64,000 nucleotides of DNA from Clostridia bacterium (GTDB lineage Bacteria; Bacillota; Clostridia; Oscillospirales; Acutalibacteraceae): assembly GCA_017531385.1 (NCBI GenBank), contig JAFXLD010000103.1:1-64000 (forward strand). Reading direction: 5' to 3'. Below the pieces are notes generated by a model. It was given only the letters and a program-made list of their open reading frames with translations. It ran no database searches and was not told the DNA's origin. The position numbers were made by a program, and so were the translations under genes. Shown piece after piece: positions 9,259-17,356 of the stretch (position 1 is the first letter of the stretch; every line of letters starts with the position of its first letter).

Positions 9259-10278
9259 TCAGTCACCTATTTTTATAAGAAGTTTTGAAAGTGTGCCGTC
9301 GTTGTCAGCTAAAGCTTTAAAAGCATCAAGAGCATTATTCATGTCATAAATACCGCTTACCATTTTCATAACATCAGCTTTTTTGCTCGCAACAATGTTA
9401 ATGTTGTTGATAAAATCATCTTTTAAAGCATTTCTGCTTCCGTGAATATTAAGTTCTTTTTTCAGAATAACAGAATGAACAAAACTGGTTTTACGTTTGC
9501 CGTTGCCGATAAGAATGATATTTGCGGCAAAAGCAGCGTTTTCAATACAGCCTAAAAATGTTTCGGGTGCACCGCAGGCTTCAATGCAGACATCAAAACC
9601 ATTGCCGTCTGTGAATTCTTTTGTGAACTCTTCAAGTGATTGAGTTTTTGTGTTGACAACGGCATCAGCACCATATTCCTTTGCAAGTTCAAGACGGTTA
9701 TCGAGAATATCTGCAACAACTATTCTTCTGCATTTCTGTTTTGCTGCAAGAAGTGCAAAAAGACCGATGGGACCTGCACCGATTACAAGCACATTGTCGG
9801 TGTCTTTTATTATTGCACGGGAAACTGCGTGCTGAGAGATTGAGAAAGGCTCAATGAGTGCAAGTTCTTCGGCTGAAAGCCCCTTGCCGTCATAGATTCT
9901 TTCAACAGGCATTGCAATGTATTCACAAAATGCACCGTCTCGCTGAACACCCATAGTCTGATTATCCGTACAGCAGTTTACAAAACCGCGTTTACATGAA
10001 TAACAGTTTCCGCAGTTGAAGTAAGGATTGCATGTAACAATATCACCTTTTTTGAGTCCCTTATCGTTTTCGGGAATTGAAACAATTTCCGCTGAAAACT
10101 CATGACCGGGAATACGGGGATACGTTGTAAAAGGCTGATTGCCCGTAAAAGAAGCCACATCAGCACCGCATATGCCCACATATTTTACTTTAAGAAGTGC
10201 TTCACCCTCTTTTATTTCGGGCATCGGAATTTCTCTTATTTCAATTTCATTCGGATTCGGTATAACAATTGATTTCAT
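9259..10278 (-). CDS. Zinc alcohol dehydrogenase, probable L-galactonate 5-dehydrogenase (LgoD-like)
   Basis: A 339-residue medium-chain dehydrogenase. GICGAD holds the catalytic zinc cysteine, GHEF the paired His/Glu, and a cysteine set (CGNCYSCKRGFVNC) binds the structural zinc. VIGAGPIGLFALLAA is the NAD(P) fold. The family covers threonine, sorbitol and L-galactonate/L-idonate dehydrogenases. Followed directly by tagaturonate reductase and altronate dehydratase, oxidation of L-galactonate to D-tagaturonate, as for LgoD in Escherichia coli, fits best. The start is uncertain: in-frame ATGs also occur at 10287 and 10290, overlapping the upstream stop. Confidence 0.8.
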   Translation of the reverse strand: MKSIVIPNPNEIEIREIPMPEIKEGEALLKVKYVGICGADVASFTGNQPFTTYPRIPGHEFSAEIVSIPENDKGLKKGDIVTCNPYFNCGNCYSCKRGFVNCCTDNQTMGVQRDGAFCEYIAMPVERIYDGKGLSAEELALIEPFSISQHAVSRAIIKDTDNVLVIGAGPIGLFALLAAKQKCRRIVVADILDNRLELAKEYGADAVVNTKTQSLEEFTKEFTDGNGFDVCIEACGAPETFLGCIENAAFAANIILIGNGKRKTSFVHSVILKKELNIHGSRNALKDDFINNINIVASKKADVMKMVSGIYDMNNALDAFKALADNDGTLSKLLIKIGD

Positions 10279-10279
10279 A

Positions 10280-11485
10280 TCATTCATCATCCTTTATGTA
10301 ATCTTTGTTCCATATAACTGCAGTTTTAAGTGGTGCACCCTTGCAGAAAATCTTGTTTTCATATGCGTCAAGAGGGTCTGCGATGAACTCCTCTTTGTCA
10401 ATGAGTTCAACAACTTCGTCATATCTGCTGTCAACCAATATGTCAATCGCTTTTTCCATATGCTCCTGACGGAAATTGATTGAAGCGAAAATCAGGTGAT
10501 TTTCAAATCCGAAAGGCATTGTGTCATAAGAAACAACAGGACCCAGTGAAAAGCTGTTATAAATACCGTTGCAACCGAGAACTTTATGCTCGAATGCAAT
10601 TCTATTCTCTGCATTGCTTCCACTTGTGCCTACAAACATTGTGGCTCTGCCGCTGAGTTTGGTAATTATTTCTTTTGCAGTTTCTTCTTCGGAAAGCCTT
10701 GCTGTGCAAAGATAATCAGCACCTGTAATTTCCTTAGAAAACTGAACTTTCTTGCAGTTTTTATCACTTCTGCCGATAAAGAGAATTTCAGCATCGGGGT
10801 GATTTCTTCTTATCTGGTCTGCAATGAAAAGTCCTGTCATACCAAGACCGAAGACGACTGTTTTTGTGAAAATATTATCTTTTGCCAACTTTCTTGCTTC
10901 TTCTTCAGAGCACTTGTGTTTTGCCATTTCAACACGGAAATTCTGTGCCGCACCAAGGTCTTCCATTCTTTCAAGCTGAAAAACAGCACAGGCATAAGGG
11001 TCTGCAAAAGACAGTCTTTTTGCAACGGAAAGAGGCAATTTTGTCATGCTCTCATATTTTTCAGGCAGATGCAGAAGCATATCGGGATTGAAATAGTTTT
11101 TGTCACAGAAAAGACCGTCTGCTCCGTCACAACCGTATTCAAAATATGTTTCATCTTCTGTATAGCGTGTAGGGTCCCAGCTGTCACCGCCACGTATAAG
11201 AACAATCGCAAATCTGTTCTCTGACGGCACCCATACAACACCTTCATGTCCGTTTATAAGTCGGCTTTCCCCCTCAGGAAATTTTGCAGAAAGTTTATTA
11301 TCCCTGCCCATTTTCATCAGTTCAAAGTCGGTTCCGCAGAAGCCCTGAAAAACAGGATAAGCCTCAACGCCTTTATGTAAAGGTTCACCACGGAGTCGCT
11401 GTCTTTCCGGATTTATCAGATTTATTTCACCATATTTTATCGGCAAATCTTTATCATTCTGAAAATATGTACCGTAAGTTTTCAT
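10280..11485 (-). CDS. Glucose/galactose-dehydrogenase-like MDR oxidoreductase
   Basis: A 401-residue protein with a divergent medium-chain dehydrogenase layout. The N-terminal GroES-like part has GFCGTDFELM (zinc cysteine) and NGHEG. The Rossmann part has VFGLGMTGLFIADQI followed by a sugar-dehydrogenase-like C-terminal domain. Archaeal-type glucose dehydrogenases have the same order and oxidise an aldose at C1 to the lactone. As first gene of an operon that also holds a lactonase and the L-galactonate to ketodeoxygluconate steps, it is the candidate entry enzyme for L-galactose or a related hexose. AGGATGAT precedes the ATG. Confidence 0.72.
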   Translation of the reverse strand: MKTYGTYFQNDKDLPIKYGEINLINPERQRLRGEPLHKGVEAYPVFQGFCGTDFELMKMGRDNKLSAKFPEGESRLINGHEGVVWVPSENRFAIVLIRGGDSWDPTRYTEDETYFEYGCDGADGLFCDKNYFNPDMLLHLPEKYESMTKLPLSVAKRLSFADPYACAVFQLERMEDLGAAQNFRVEMAKHKCSEEEARKLAKDNIFTKTVVFGLGMTGLFIADQIRRNHPDAEILFIGRSDKNCKKVQFSKEITGADYLCTARLSEEETAKEIITKLSGRATMFVGTSGSNAENRIAFEHKVLGCNGIYNSFSLGPVVSYDTMPFGFENHLIFASINFRQEHMEKAIDILVDSRYDEVVELIDKEEFIADPLDAYENKIFCKGAPLKTAVIWNKDYIKDDE

Positions 11486-11567
11486 AAATTTATCATCCTA
11501 TTTGATTTTATTCAGTTTAATTCATGATATCATATATATAAAGAAAAAACAACAAAAACAGTTGTGA

Positions 11568-11720
11568 TTTTTTGTGATTACCACGGCAGACGCATTGTTC
11601 GTAAGAATGGGACAGCACCACCTTGTTATTCCGTCAGAAAACAGAGTTGTTGGTTGGCAAGGCTATGACATTCATCCCGGTGGTCCCGATCTTACAAAAT
11701 TTTCGGCAGAGTATAAATAA
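11568..11720 (+). pseudogene. Short orphan reading frame, possible C-terminal gene relic
   Basis: An open frame of 50 codons ends in TAA at 11718-11720 and encodes protein-like sequence including HHLVIPSENRVVGWQGY and HPGGPDLTKFSAEYK. It has no good ribosome site (a GTG at 11574 lacks one) and lies between an operon start and a small minus-strand gene. It reads like the last 50 residues of a larger enzyme whose remainder is lost. I cannot name the parent family. Confidence 0.3.
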
Positions 11721-11730
11721 GCAGGTCTGA

Positions 11731-11913
11731 TTATTTATTCAGACTGTTTACAAACGCCTGCATTTCCTGTTTTGACTGAATTGAATGAGTCTTTTTGATA
11801 ATTTCTTTTTTCTGCTGTTCTGTCATTCCGGAAAAAGCATCAAGAGCTTTTGTGTTCTGAGCAAGAGCCAGTCCCAGTCCCAACGGCAGATCTTTTAAAG
11901 GATTTAAATTCAT
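11731..11913 (-). CDS. Small hypothetical protein
   Basis: A 60-residue protein starting MNLNPLKDLPLGLGLALAQN, with a helical charged C-terminal half (EQQKKEIIKKTHSIQSKQEM). The internal ATG at 11913 is chosen because GGGGTGATT lies just upstream; a longer frame from 11961 would run into the divergent promoter region. The sequence resembles small clostridial proteins that I cannot name with certainty. It is divergent from the Mn-catalase operon with only 59 bp between starts. Confidence 0.6.
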   Translation of the reverse strand: MNLNPLKDLPLGLGLALAQNTKALDAFSGMTEQQKKEIIKKTHSIQSKQEMQAFVNSLNK

Positions 11914-11972
11914 AATAATCACCCCGGGAATAGTTTTCGTAAATGTATAAAGAATATTCATGAAAGGGTGAA

Positions 11973-12167
11973 ATGATGTATCCTTATCACAACAGAATCA
12001 AACAGCGTATACGTAACGGAGAGCTTGCGGGATATAAGTTTGTTGATGATTATAAGACTATCGGTGAGTGCCTGCTGTTATTCTTTGATACACCGCCGTT
12101 TGTGCGTCCCATACGACCTCATAAGTACGAAGAATATATCGGTTTTCTGTCTGAATTTAAAGAATAA
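11973..12167 (+). CDS. Small protein upstream of Mn-catalase, CotJ-type locus
   Basis: A 64-residue basic and aromatic protein (YPYHNRIKQRIRNGELAGY, then CLLLFFDTPPFVRPIRPHKY). GGGTGAA precedes two adjacent ATGs at 11973 and 11976. It sits 48 bp before a manganese-catalase-family gene, the place taken by cotJA in spore-coat cotJ operons. The Pro-rich FVRPIRPHKY segment recalls CotJA only loosely, so homology is unproven. It may be a small partner of the catalase. Confidence 0.6.
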   Translation: MMYPYHNRIKQRIRNGELAGYKFVDDYKTIGECLLLFFDTPPFVRPIRPHKYEEYIGFLSEFKE

Positions 12168-12214
12168 ATTTATAAAAAATGGTAACAATACTGATGAAAG
12201 TGAGGTTATCATTT

Positions 12215-12883
12215 ATGTTCAAACACGAAAAACAGCTTTTTCATCCTGTTGAAGTAGAAAAAGCAAATCCCCAGTATGCTGCGCTTCTTCAGGAACAGCT
12301 CGGCGGTGCTAACGGTGAGCTTAAAGCAGCATTGCAGTATATGTCACAGAGCTTTCGTATTAAGGATCAGGAAATCAAGGATTTGTTTCTTGATATTGCC
12401 GCGGAAGAGCTCGGACATCTGGAAATGATTGCACAGACAATCAATCTGCTTAACGGACATGATGTTGATTCTGCGAGTGTTCCTGCAGGTCAGATTCAGA
12501 CACATGTTCAGCTCGGTCTGAATCCCGGTCTTATCAACGCTTCAGGTTATTCATGGACAGCTGACTATGTAACGGTTACGGGTGATCTTTGTGCTGATCT
12601 TCTTGCAAATATCGCATCGGAACAGAGAGCAAAGGTCGTTTATGAATATCTTTACAGACAGATTGACGATAAAAAAGTAAAGGAAACCATTGATTTTCTT
12701 CTTAATCGAGAGGAAGCTCACAATGCAATGTTCCGTGAGGCATTCAACAAAGTGCAGGGAACGGGTTCCAATCGTGATTTCGGCACAACAAAGGCAGCGA
12801 AGATGTATTTCAGTCTTTCTGAACCGTCACCGAACGAAAGCTTTATAAAACATCAGCAGGAAAAACCTGTGTCTTTCAGCTGA
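12215..12883 (+). CDS. Manganese catalase family protein (CotJC-like)
   Basis: A 222-residue four-helix ferritin-like protein. Metal-ligand positions are visible as NGELKAALQY (Glu), EELGHLEMIAQ (Glu and His) and a late NREEAHNAMF (Glu and His), the pattern of dinuclear manganese catalases and spore-coat protein CotJC. It would dismutate hydrogen peroxide. It is about 222 residues, shorter than the roughly 270 of free catalases and near CotJC size. ATG at 12215 is chosen over 12179 because GTGAGGTT precedes it and homology starts at MFKHEK. A terminator follows. Confidence 0.85.
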   Translation: MFKHEKQLFHPVEVEKANPQYAALLQEQLGGANGELKAALQYMSQSFRIKDQEIKDLFLDIAAEELGHLEMIAQTINLLNGHDVDSASVPAGQIQTHVQLGLNPGLINASGYSWTADYVTVTGDLCADLLANIASEQRAKVVYEYLYRQIDDKKVKETIDFLLNREEAHNAMFREAFNKVQGTGSNRDFGTTKAAKMYFSLSEPSPNESFIKHQQEKPVSFS

Positions 12884-12897
12884 AATATTGTTTTTTT

Positions 12898-12924
12898 GTG
12901 TGTCTTTTCAGGCACACTTTTTTT
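12898..12924 (+). terminator. Rho-independent terminator
   Basis: A 7-bp stem (12898-12904 with 12911-12917, one G-U) is followed by seven T, ending the Mn-catalase unit. Confidence 0.75.
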
Positions 12925-12934
12925 ATTTAATAAA

Positions 12935-12963
12935 TTGACACCAAATATTTCATGTGATATGAT
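12935..12963 (+). promoter_or_regulatory. Sigma-A promoter of the nanA-sialidase unit
   Basis: Perfect TTGACA (12935-12940), a 17-bp spacer and TATGAT (12958-12963), 47 bp before the start at 13010. Confidence 0.75.
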
Positions 12964-13009
12964 AAAAAACATCAGAGATTCTGAAAATAACAAATTCAAG
13001 GTGATAAAT

Positions 13010-13879
13010 ATGGCAAATTTTAAAGGTATTTTTACTGCACAGCTTACTCCCTTTGACAAAAATAATAAAATCAACGATGCTGCTATTGAAAAACTCATAA
13101 AATATAATATTGATATGGGTGTTTCAGGTTTTTATGTGGGTGGATCCACAGCAGAAGCTTTTCATATGACAGCAGACGAGAGAAAATATCTACTCGAAGC
13201 AGTAAGGGCAGTAGCAAAAGACAAAACAATCATTGCACATATCGGCTCTCTTAATGAAGCTGAAGCAATTGACCTTGCAAAACACGCAGAAAAGGTCGGC
13301 GCAGATGCAATTTCATCCGTTGCACCTTTCTATTACAAAATGACATTCAATGAAATCAAGGACTATTATTTCGGTGTTGCAGACAGTGTTAATATTCCCA
13401 TGTTCGTTTACAATTTCCCTATGAACACCGGTGTAACAATGACAATGAAAGAATTTGATCAGTTCTTTGAAAATGATAAATTCTTAGGTTTCAAGCACAC
13501 ATCAAGCGACTTCTTTACTCTTGAACGTGTAAAGGCAAAGTACCCTGAAAAAATCGCATTGAACGGCTTTGATGAAATGTTCCTCGGTGGTATTGTTATG
13601 GGGGCTGACGGCGGTATCGGCAGTACATATAACTTTATGGCAAACAAGTTTGTAAAAATCATGGAGCTTGTAAAAGAATGCAAAATTGAAGAAGCTCGTG
13701 AGATTCAGCACGATATAAACAAAGTTGTTGAAACTCTGTTCAGCATTGAACTTATGCCTGCTCAGAAGGAAGTTCTCAATCAGCTCGGATTTGATTTCGG
13801 CAACTGCAGAAAGCCATTCAGAGAGCTGACTTGCGAAGAAAAGAAAATAATCGAAAAAGAAATTCTGCCTTTGCTGTAA
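13010..13879 (+). CDS. nanA: N-acetylneuraminate lyase
   Basis: A 289-residue class I aldolase of the DHDPS/NAL family. GGSTAEAF (44-51) is the substrate-carboxylate loop with the sialate-lyase Glu. Tyr134 lies in YNFPMNTG and Lys162 in GFKHTSSD is the Schiff-base lysine; the tail has CRKPF. The pattern follows NanA rather than DHDPS, so it should cleave N-acetylneuraminate to pyruvate and N-acetylmannosamine. Other 2-keto-3-deoxy acids remain possible given the hexonate operon nearby. AAGGTGA precedes the ATG. A sialidase gene begins 3 bp after the stop. Confidence 0.88.
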   Translation: MANFKGIFTAQLTPFDKNNKINDAAIEKLIKYNIDMGVSGFYVGGSTAEAFHMTADERKYLLEAVRAVAKDKTIIAHIGSLNEAEAIDLAKHAEKVGADAISSVAPFYYKMTFNEIKDYYFGVADSVNIPMFVYNFPMNTGVTMTMKEFDQFFENDKFLGFKHTSSDFFTLERVKAKYPEKIALNGFDEMFLGGIVMGADGGIGSTYNFMANKFVKIMELVKECKIEEAREIQHDINKVVETLFSIELMPAQKEVLNQLGFDFGNCRKPFRELTCEEKKIIEKEILPLL

Positions 13880-13882
13880 CTT

Positions 13883-14842
13883 ATGATTATAGAAAATCAC
13901 GGCGGAGAATATTATCATTGCCGGATTCCGGGCATAATCTGCACGGGATTCGGTTCTCTTATTGCTTATTATGAGTGTCGAAAGACCGATTCTGATTGGT
14001 CTGAAATTGATTTGAAAATAATAAAAAGCTCTGATGACGGACAAAACTGGACAACCGTAAAAACGGTAAAAGGTAACGGAAAAACTCTCAATAATCCCGT
14101 TATGATTGTTAACGGTGATGCTTTGCACATGCTTTATTGCGAAAACTATAAAAGAGTTTTTCACTCTGTAAGTTATGATGATGGGAAAAGCTGGTTAAGT
14201 CAAGAAGAAATAACGGAAGTTTTCGGTTGCATTGATCATAACGTTGTTGCATTGGGACCCGGTCACGGAACAACTTTACAGGACGGCACAATGCTTATCC
14301 CTGTCTGGTTTGCACTCAATAACGAAAATAAAAAGGCACACAGACCGTCTTTTATTTCAACATTGTACAGCAAAGATAACGGAAAAACATGGCATGTCGG
14401 AGAAATAATAAAATCAGATTTCCTTATAAACCCGAGTGAATGCGCTCTCGGAATACTGAGTGATGCTTCAGTTGTCATGTCAATCCGTAATGAGAATGAT
14501 TGCAGACTCAGATGTTTTGTAAAAAGTCCGAACGGTTATGAAAACTGGCAGATTCTCGGTTTTGACGAAAGATTTCGGGATCCGATATGTCAGGGGAGCA
14601 TGACAAACTCAGAAAATGTGCTGTATCACATTAACTGTGATGATAAGAATGAACGGAAAAGCCTCACAATTAAAATAACAGATGATGATTTTAATACAGT
14701 AAAAAAATTAAAAATTGATGATAGCGGCGGTTATTCTGATATTTGTATCAAAAACAATACGGCATATATAATTTATGAAGATACAACCGATACGGAAGAA
14801 GAATATTTTGTGAATCTGAAATTCAGGATGGTTAAAATCTGA
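13883..14842 (+). CDS. Sialidase family protein, cytoplasmic
   Basis: A 319-residue beta-propeller protein with an RIPGI motif near the N-terminus (sialidase RIP arginine), an AYYECR segment equivalent to the usual AFAEGR, and three Asp boxes (SSDDGQNW, SYDDGKSW, SKDNGKTW). A conserved NPSECALGILSD/SIRNE region should supply the glutamate and second arginine. It starts directly with the catalytic fold: no signal peptide, lectin domain or anchor. It would therefore act inside the cell on imported sialosides or a sialate derivative. It is 3 bp downstream of nanA and surely co-transcribed. Confidence 0.8.
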   Translation: MIIENHGGEYYHCRIPGIICTGFGSLIAYYECRKTDSDWSEIDLKIIKSSDDGQNWTTVKTVKGNGKTLNNPVMIVNGDALHMLYCENYKRVFHSVSYDDGKSWLSQEEITEVFGCIDHNVVALGPGHGTTLQDGTMLIPVWFALNNENKKAHRPSFISTLYSKDNGKTWHVGEIIKSDFLINPSECALGILSDASVVMSIRNENDCRLRCFVKSPNGYENWQILGFDERFRDPICQGSMTNSENVLYHINCDDKNERKSLTIKITDDDFNTVKKLKIDDSGGYSDICIKNNTAYIIYEDTTDTEEEYFVNLKFRMVKI

Positions 14843-14890
14843 ATTATCGGGAATACTGTTCTATATAACCAAGGAAAGGACTGACCTGTT

Positions 14891-15325
14891 ATGATAGAAC
14901 ATGATACAATAAAACTTCTTCGTGAATGCGATGCCGGTGTTAAAATGGGTACGGCATCAATTGATGATGTGATTGAATATGTTGATTCGGATACACTCAG
15001 AAAGTATCTGAGCAACTGCAAAATCGAGCATGAAAAACTCAATGTTGAAATTCAGGAGCTTCTTGATAAGTATAAGGATGACGGAAAGGATCCCAATCCT
15101 GTTGCAAAGAGTATGTCATGGATGAAAACAAATATGAAGCTTAAAATGAAAGAATCAGACGATACCATCGCTGACCTGATAACAGACGGCTGTAACATGG
15201 GTGTGAAATCACTTAACAGATATCTCAATCAGTACAAAGCGGCAGATGAAGTATCAAAGGATATCGCAAAAAGGCTCATCAATCTTGAAGAACAGCTTGC
15301 AATTGATATCCGCTGTTTCCTGTAA
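14891..15325 (+). CDS. Helical-bundle protein, PA2169/DUF2383-like
   Basis: A 144-residue, wholly helical, charged protein without signal peptide. Four predicted helices, with EHEKLNVEIQELLDKY and TIADLITDGCNMGVKSLNRY as the best examples, resemble the PA2169/DUF2383 ferritin-like family of stress proteins. Metal ligands are not obvious, so a bundle role without iron is possible. AAGGAAAGG lies upstream of the ATG at somewhat long spacing. A bidirectional terminator follows. Confidence 0.6.
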   Translation: MIEHDTIKLLRECDAGVKMGTASIDDVIEYVDSDTLRKYLSNCKIEHEKLNVEIQELLDKYKDDGKDPNPVAKSMSWMKTNMKLKMKESDDTIADLITDGCNMGVKSLNRYLNQYKAADEVSKDIAKRLINLEEQLAIDIRCFL

Positions 15326-15332
15326 AAACTGC

Positions 15333-15360
15333 AAAAAAACCGCCCGTTGGGCGGTTTTTT
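15333..15360. terminator. Bidirectional Rho-independent terminator
   Basis: A GC stem ACCGCCC/GGGCGGT (15339-15345 with 15349-15355) is flanked by A7 on the left and T6 on the right. It serves both the plus-strand helical-bundle gene and the converging minus-strand operon. Confidence 0.85.
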
Positions 15361-15898
15361 AGTGTTTGAAGAGTTTTCTGAATTTTTTCTGCCATCTTCT
15401 GAGATAAAGTGTCACAAGCCGTGTGATGCAGATGTCATAAAGAACAAACATCACATTGCCCATGGCAAGCAACAGCGGTATGCCCCATTTTCCCAGTTCA
15501 TCCATTTCTTCGAGAGGGATGCCGAAAATGTAAATAATCACGGTATAAGCCGCAACTGCTGCAATGTTAAAAAAGACGGCTTTGATAAACCAGCACAGAT
15601 AGTTGTTCTTTATCTTGCTTTCAAGAAGAGGTTTAAGGATAGGATATATTCCGAAAAATGCGAAGTAAACCATAGCCGCTTCTTTATTTGGCAGAATCAG
15701 AAATGAAAGTATACTGACTGCGACATAAGCACACAATGCCCATTTTTTGTTGATTTCAATGACCATAAGTACAAGCAATGCACCGGACATTGCCGGTAGC
15801 GCATATTGAAGATAAGGGATAACGGCTGTGAGCAACATGATTGTAAGAGATAGCGCCGCAATCATTCCGCCCATGGCAGTTTTTGCACTGTTTCTCAT
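15359..15898 (-). CDS. Integral membrane protein, ECF S-component-like
   Basis: A 179-residue protein with about five membrane helices, including LSLTIMLLTAVIPYLQYALP near the N-terminus and AFFNIAAVAAYTVIIYIFG-like segments later. The size and helix pattern recall small substrate-binding membrane proteins such as ECF S-components, but no diagnostic motif is clear. ATG at 15898 has AAAGGTGA 5 nt upstream, so longer frames from 15943 are not used. It is last gene of the DUF5685/J-protein operon, 12 bp after the J-protein stop, so it may be the membrane partner of that pair. Confidence 0.7.
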   Translation of the reverse strand: MRNSAKTAMGGMIAALSLTIMLLTAVIPYLQYALPAMSGALLVLMVIEINKKWALCAYVAVSILSFLILPNKEAAMVYFAFFGIYPILKPLLESKIKNNYLCWFIKAVFFNIAAVAAYTVIIYIFGIPLEEMDELGKWGIPLLLAMGNVMFVLYDICITRLVTLYLRRWQKKFRKLFKH

Positions 15899-15909
15899 TT
15901 CTGTCACCT

Positions 15910-16518
15910 TTAGCAGCAGGGAATGAGATCGCCGCCCATACATTCACAGCAACAGTCTGCACAGATAAGTCCCTGACATATACTGCAGAAACTGCAATCA
16001 TTGTCAGATCTGTTTGTTGATGTTCTGTAACCGCCGTTTCTCTGGTTGTTCATGCCCTGATATGCTCTTGCATATTCGGGATTTGAAGAATCCATCGTAT
16101 ATGCTCTTGTATAATTTTCGTAAGCTGCATTTGTCCAGCCCTTTTTCTGCTGAATCATGCCTTGCAGATAAAACCACTCTGCAATTCTTGAAGTTTCGGG
16201 GATATTATCAAGCATTATCTGTGCCGAATCAAGGTCATTTCTTCTGATTTTTTCTCTGATTTCAGCGTATGTCGGGGGTGTATAGGAGCTTCCCGAGTAA
16301 GAAGAATAGGTATTCTGTGAAGAGTAACCGCCGGAACGTCTTTGTGTGATAATTGCGTCATACGCATCATCAAGCTCCTGCATTTTCTTGTCTGCAATAT
16401 CAGAAAGGGGACCGTAGTCCTTTTCCTGCAGTTTTCTTGCCTTTTCACGGTAGGCATTTTTTATTTCATCGTCAGTAGCATTCTGAGATACTCCTAAAAT
16501 TTCATAAGGGTTATTCAT
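15910..16518 (-). CDS. J-domain-like protein with cysteine-rich tail, HPD absent
   Basis: A 202-residue protein starting with a DnaJ-like domain (NPYEILGVSQNATDDEIKNA, then AYREKARKL). The loop that should read HPD is QEKDYGP, so the Hsp70-stimulating tripeptide is missing. A Ser/Tyr-rich linker follows, then a TPR-like pair (about 80-160), then a tail with nine cysteines (CSFCSICQGLICADCCCEC). The tail could bind zinc or iron-sulfur, or be acylated for membrane attachment. GGAGG precedes the ATG at 16518. It overlaps the DUF5685 gene by 8 bp. Confidence 0.8.
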   Translation of the reverse strand: MNNPYEILGVSQNATDDEIKNAYREKARKLQEKDYGPLSDIADKKMQELDDAYDAIITQRRSGGYSSQNTYSSYSGSSYTPPTYAEIREKIRRNDLDSAQIMLDNIPETSRIAEWFYLQGMIQQKKGWTNAAYENYTRAYTMDSSNPEYARAYQGMNNQRNGGYRTSTNRSDNDCSFCSICQGLICADCCCECMGGDLIPCC

Positions 16519-17356
16519 TGTTTTTCCTCCTCTCATAAACTTTCAAAGTTTCATAATATAAACCATCATAAATGACATTTTTCGTAATACCGTCGAATTT
16601 TTTTATTTCCAGCAGGTCATATGCTTTTGCAAGTTCTCCGACGGTCATAAGCAGATCACCTTTGATTTTTTCGTAGTTATCCTGACCGCTTAAAAGAAAC
16701 GGGTTGTAATTGCCGGATTTTCTGTCTTTTTCGATGTCGTCAAAAGCATCAATCATATAGATCCATCTGCCGAGGCAGTATCCGACCCGTTCACGGACAC
16801 GTTTCTGATCTTCATCGGTTCCGTTTGCAGAATACAGCTTACTCAGCAGTATCGCAGTCGGTTCTGCGGCTTCGTCAATCGACCGAGACTGTTTTTCTTC
16901 CACTGCCGATTGCATATCCATGTATTCTTTAATTGTTATTGCCGCATCGGGACGGAATTTTTCAGCTTTTTTATATGAACGGATAATCAGTACCAATAAT
17001 ATCCTATACAGAATAGCTTTAAATAGTGTTGAATCTTTTATATTGTCGCGGATTTTGTGGTAAAGCAGTAAAACAGAAATGTCAGCGGCATAGGCAAGCT
17101 CGTCATGGTCACCTGTGCAGAAATTGCATTTTTTTGCAGGATTGAACGGACATCTTTTCTGATTGAACCCAAGTTTTTCTTCGGAAAGCGCCATCAGTGC
17201 CAGTGCAAGAAATGTTGAGTCATAACTCAAAAAAAGGCGTGACATAATGCCATACCTTTTTCCGAGCTCTTTGCAGAGCGAACAGTATATGCCTTTATAT
17301 GCTTCGTCCTCGCAGACTTTCAGTTCGGGACGGTGAGTTCTTATATATCCGAACAT
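16511..17356 (-). CDS. DUF5685 family protein
   Basis: A 281-residue mostly helical protein of the DUF5685 family. A cysteine set, CSLCKEL near residue 25 and CPFNPAKKCNFC near 68-80, suggests a bound metal. Farther on, a helix carries DAFDDIEKDRKSGNYNPF (about residues 220-237). Its acidic DxxDDxxxD spacing resembles the magnesium-diphosphate motif of isoprenoid synthase folds, which I note as a resemblance only. The start ATG overlaps the upstream oxidoreductase stop (TGATG). It heads a three-gene set with the degenerate J-protein and a membrane protein. Confidence 0.78.
   Translation of the reverse strand: MFGYIRTHRPELKVCEDEAYKGIYCSLCKELGKRYGIMSRLFLSYDSTFLALALMALSEEKLGFNQKRCPFNPAKKCNFCTGDHDELAYAADISVLLLYHKIRDNIKDSTLFKAILYRILLVLIIRSYKKAEKFRPDAAITIKEYMDMQSAVEEKQSRSIDEAAEPTAILLSKLYSANGTDEDQKRVRERVGYCLGRWIYMIDAFDDIEKDRKSGNYNPFLLSGQDNYEKIKGDLLMTVGELAKAYDLLEIKKFDGITKNVIYDGLYYETLKVYERRKNNE

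Noticed and set aside
10586..11224. A 212-codon plus-strand frame inside the sugar dehydrogenase gene
   Set aside because: It is complementary to conserved dehydrogenase motifs and cysteine-rich only by reverse coding.
13010..13879. Assignment as 2-keto-3-deoxygluconate aldolase of the hexose operon
   Set aside because: Its substrate loop and sequence pattern follow N-acetylneuraminate lyase, and it is coupled to a sialidase.
13502..14164. A 220-codon minus-strand open frame across nanA and the sialidase
   Set aside because: It is the antisense shadow of two clear genes, has no ribosome site and no domain-like sequence.
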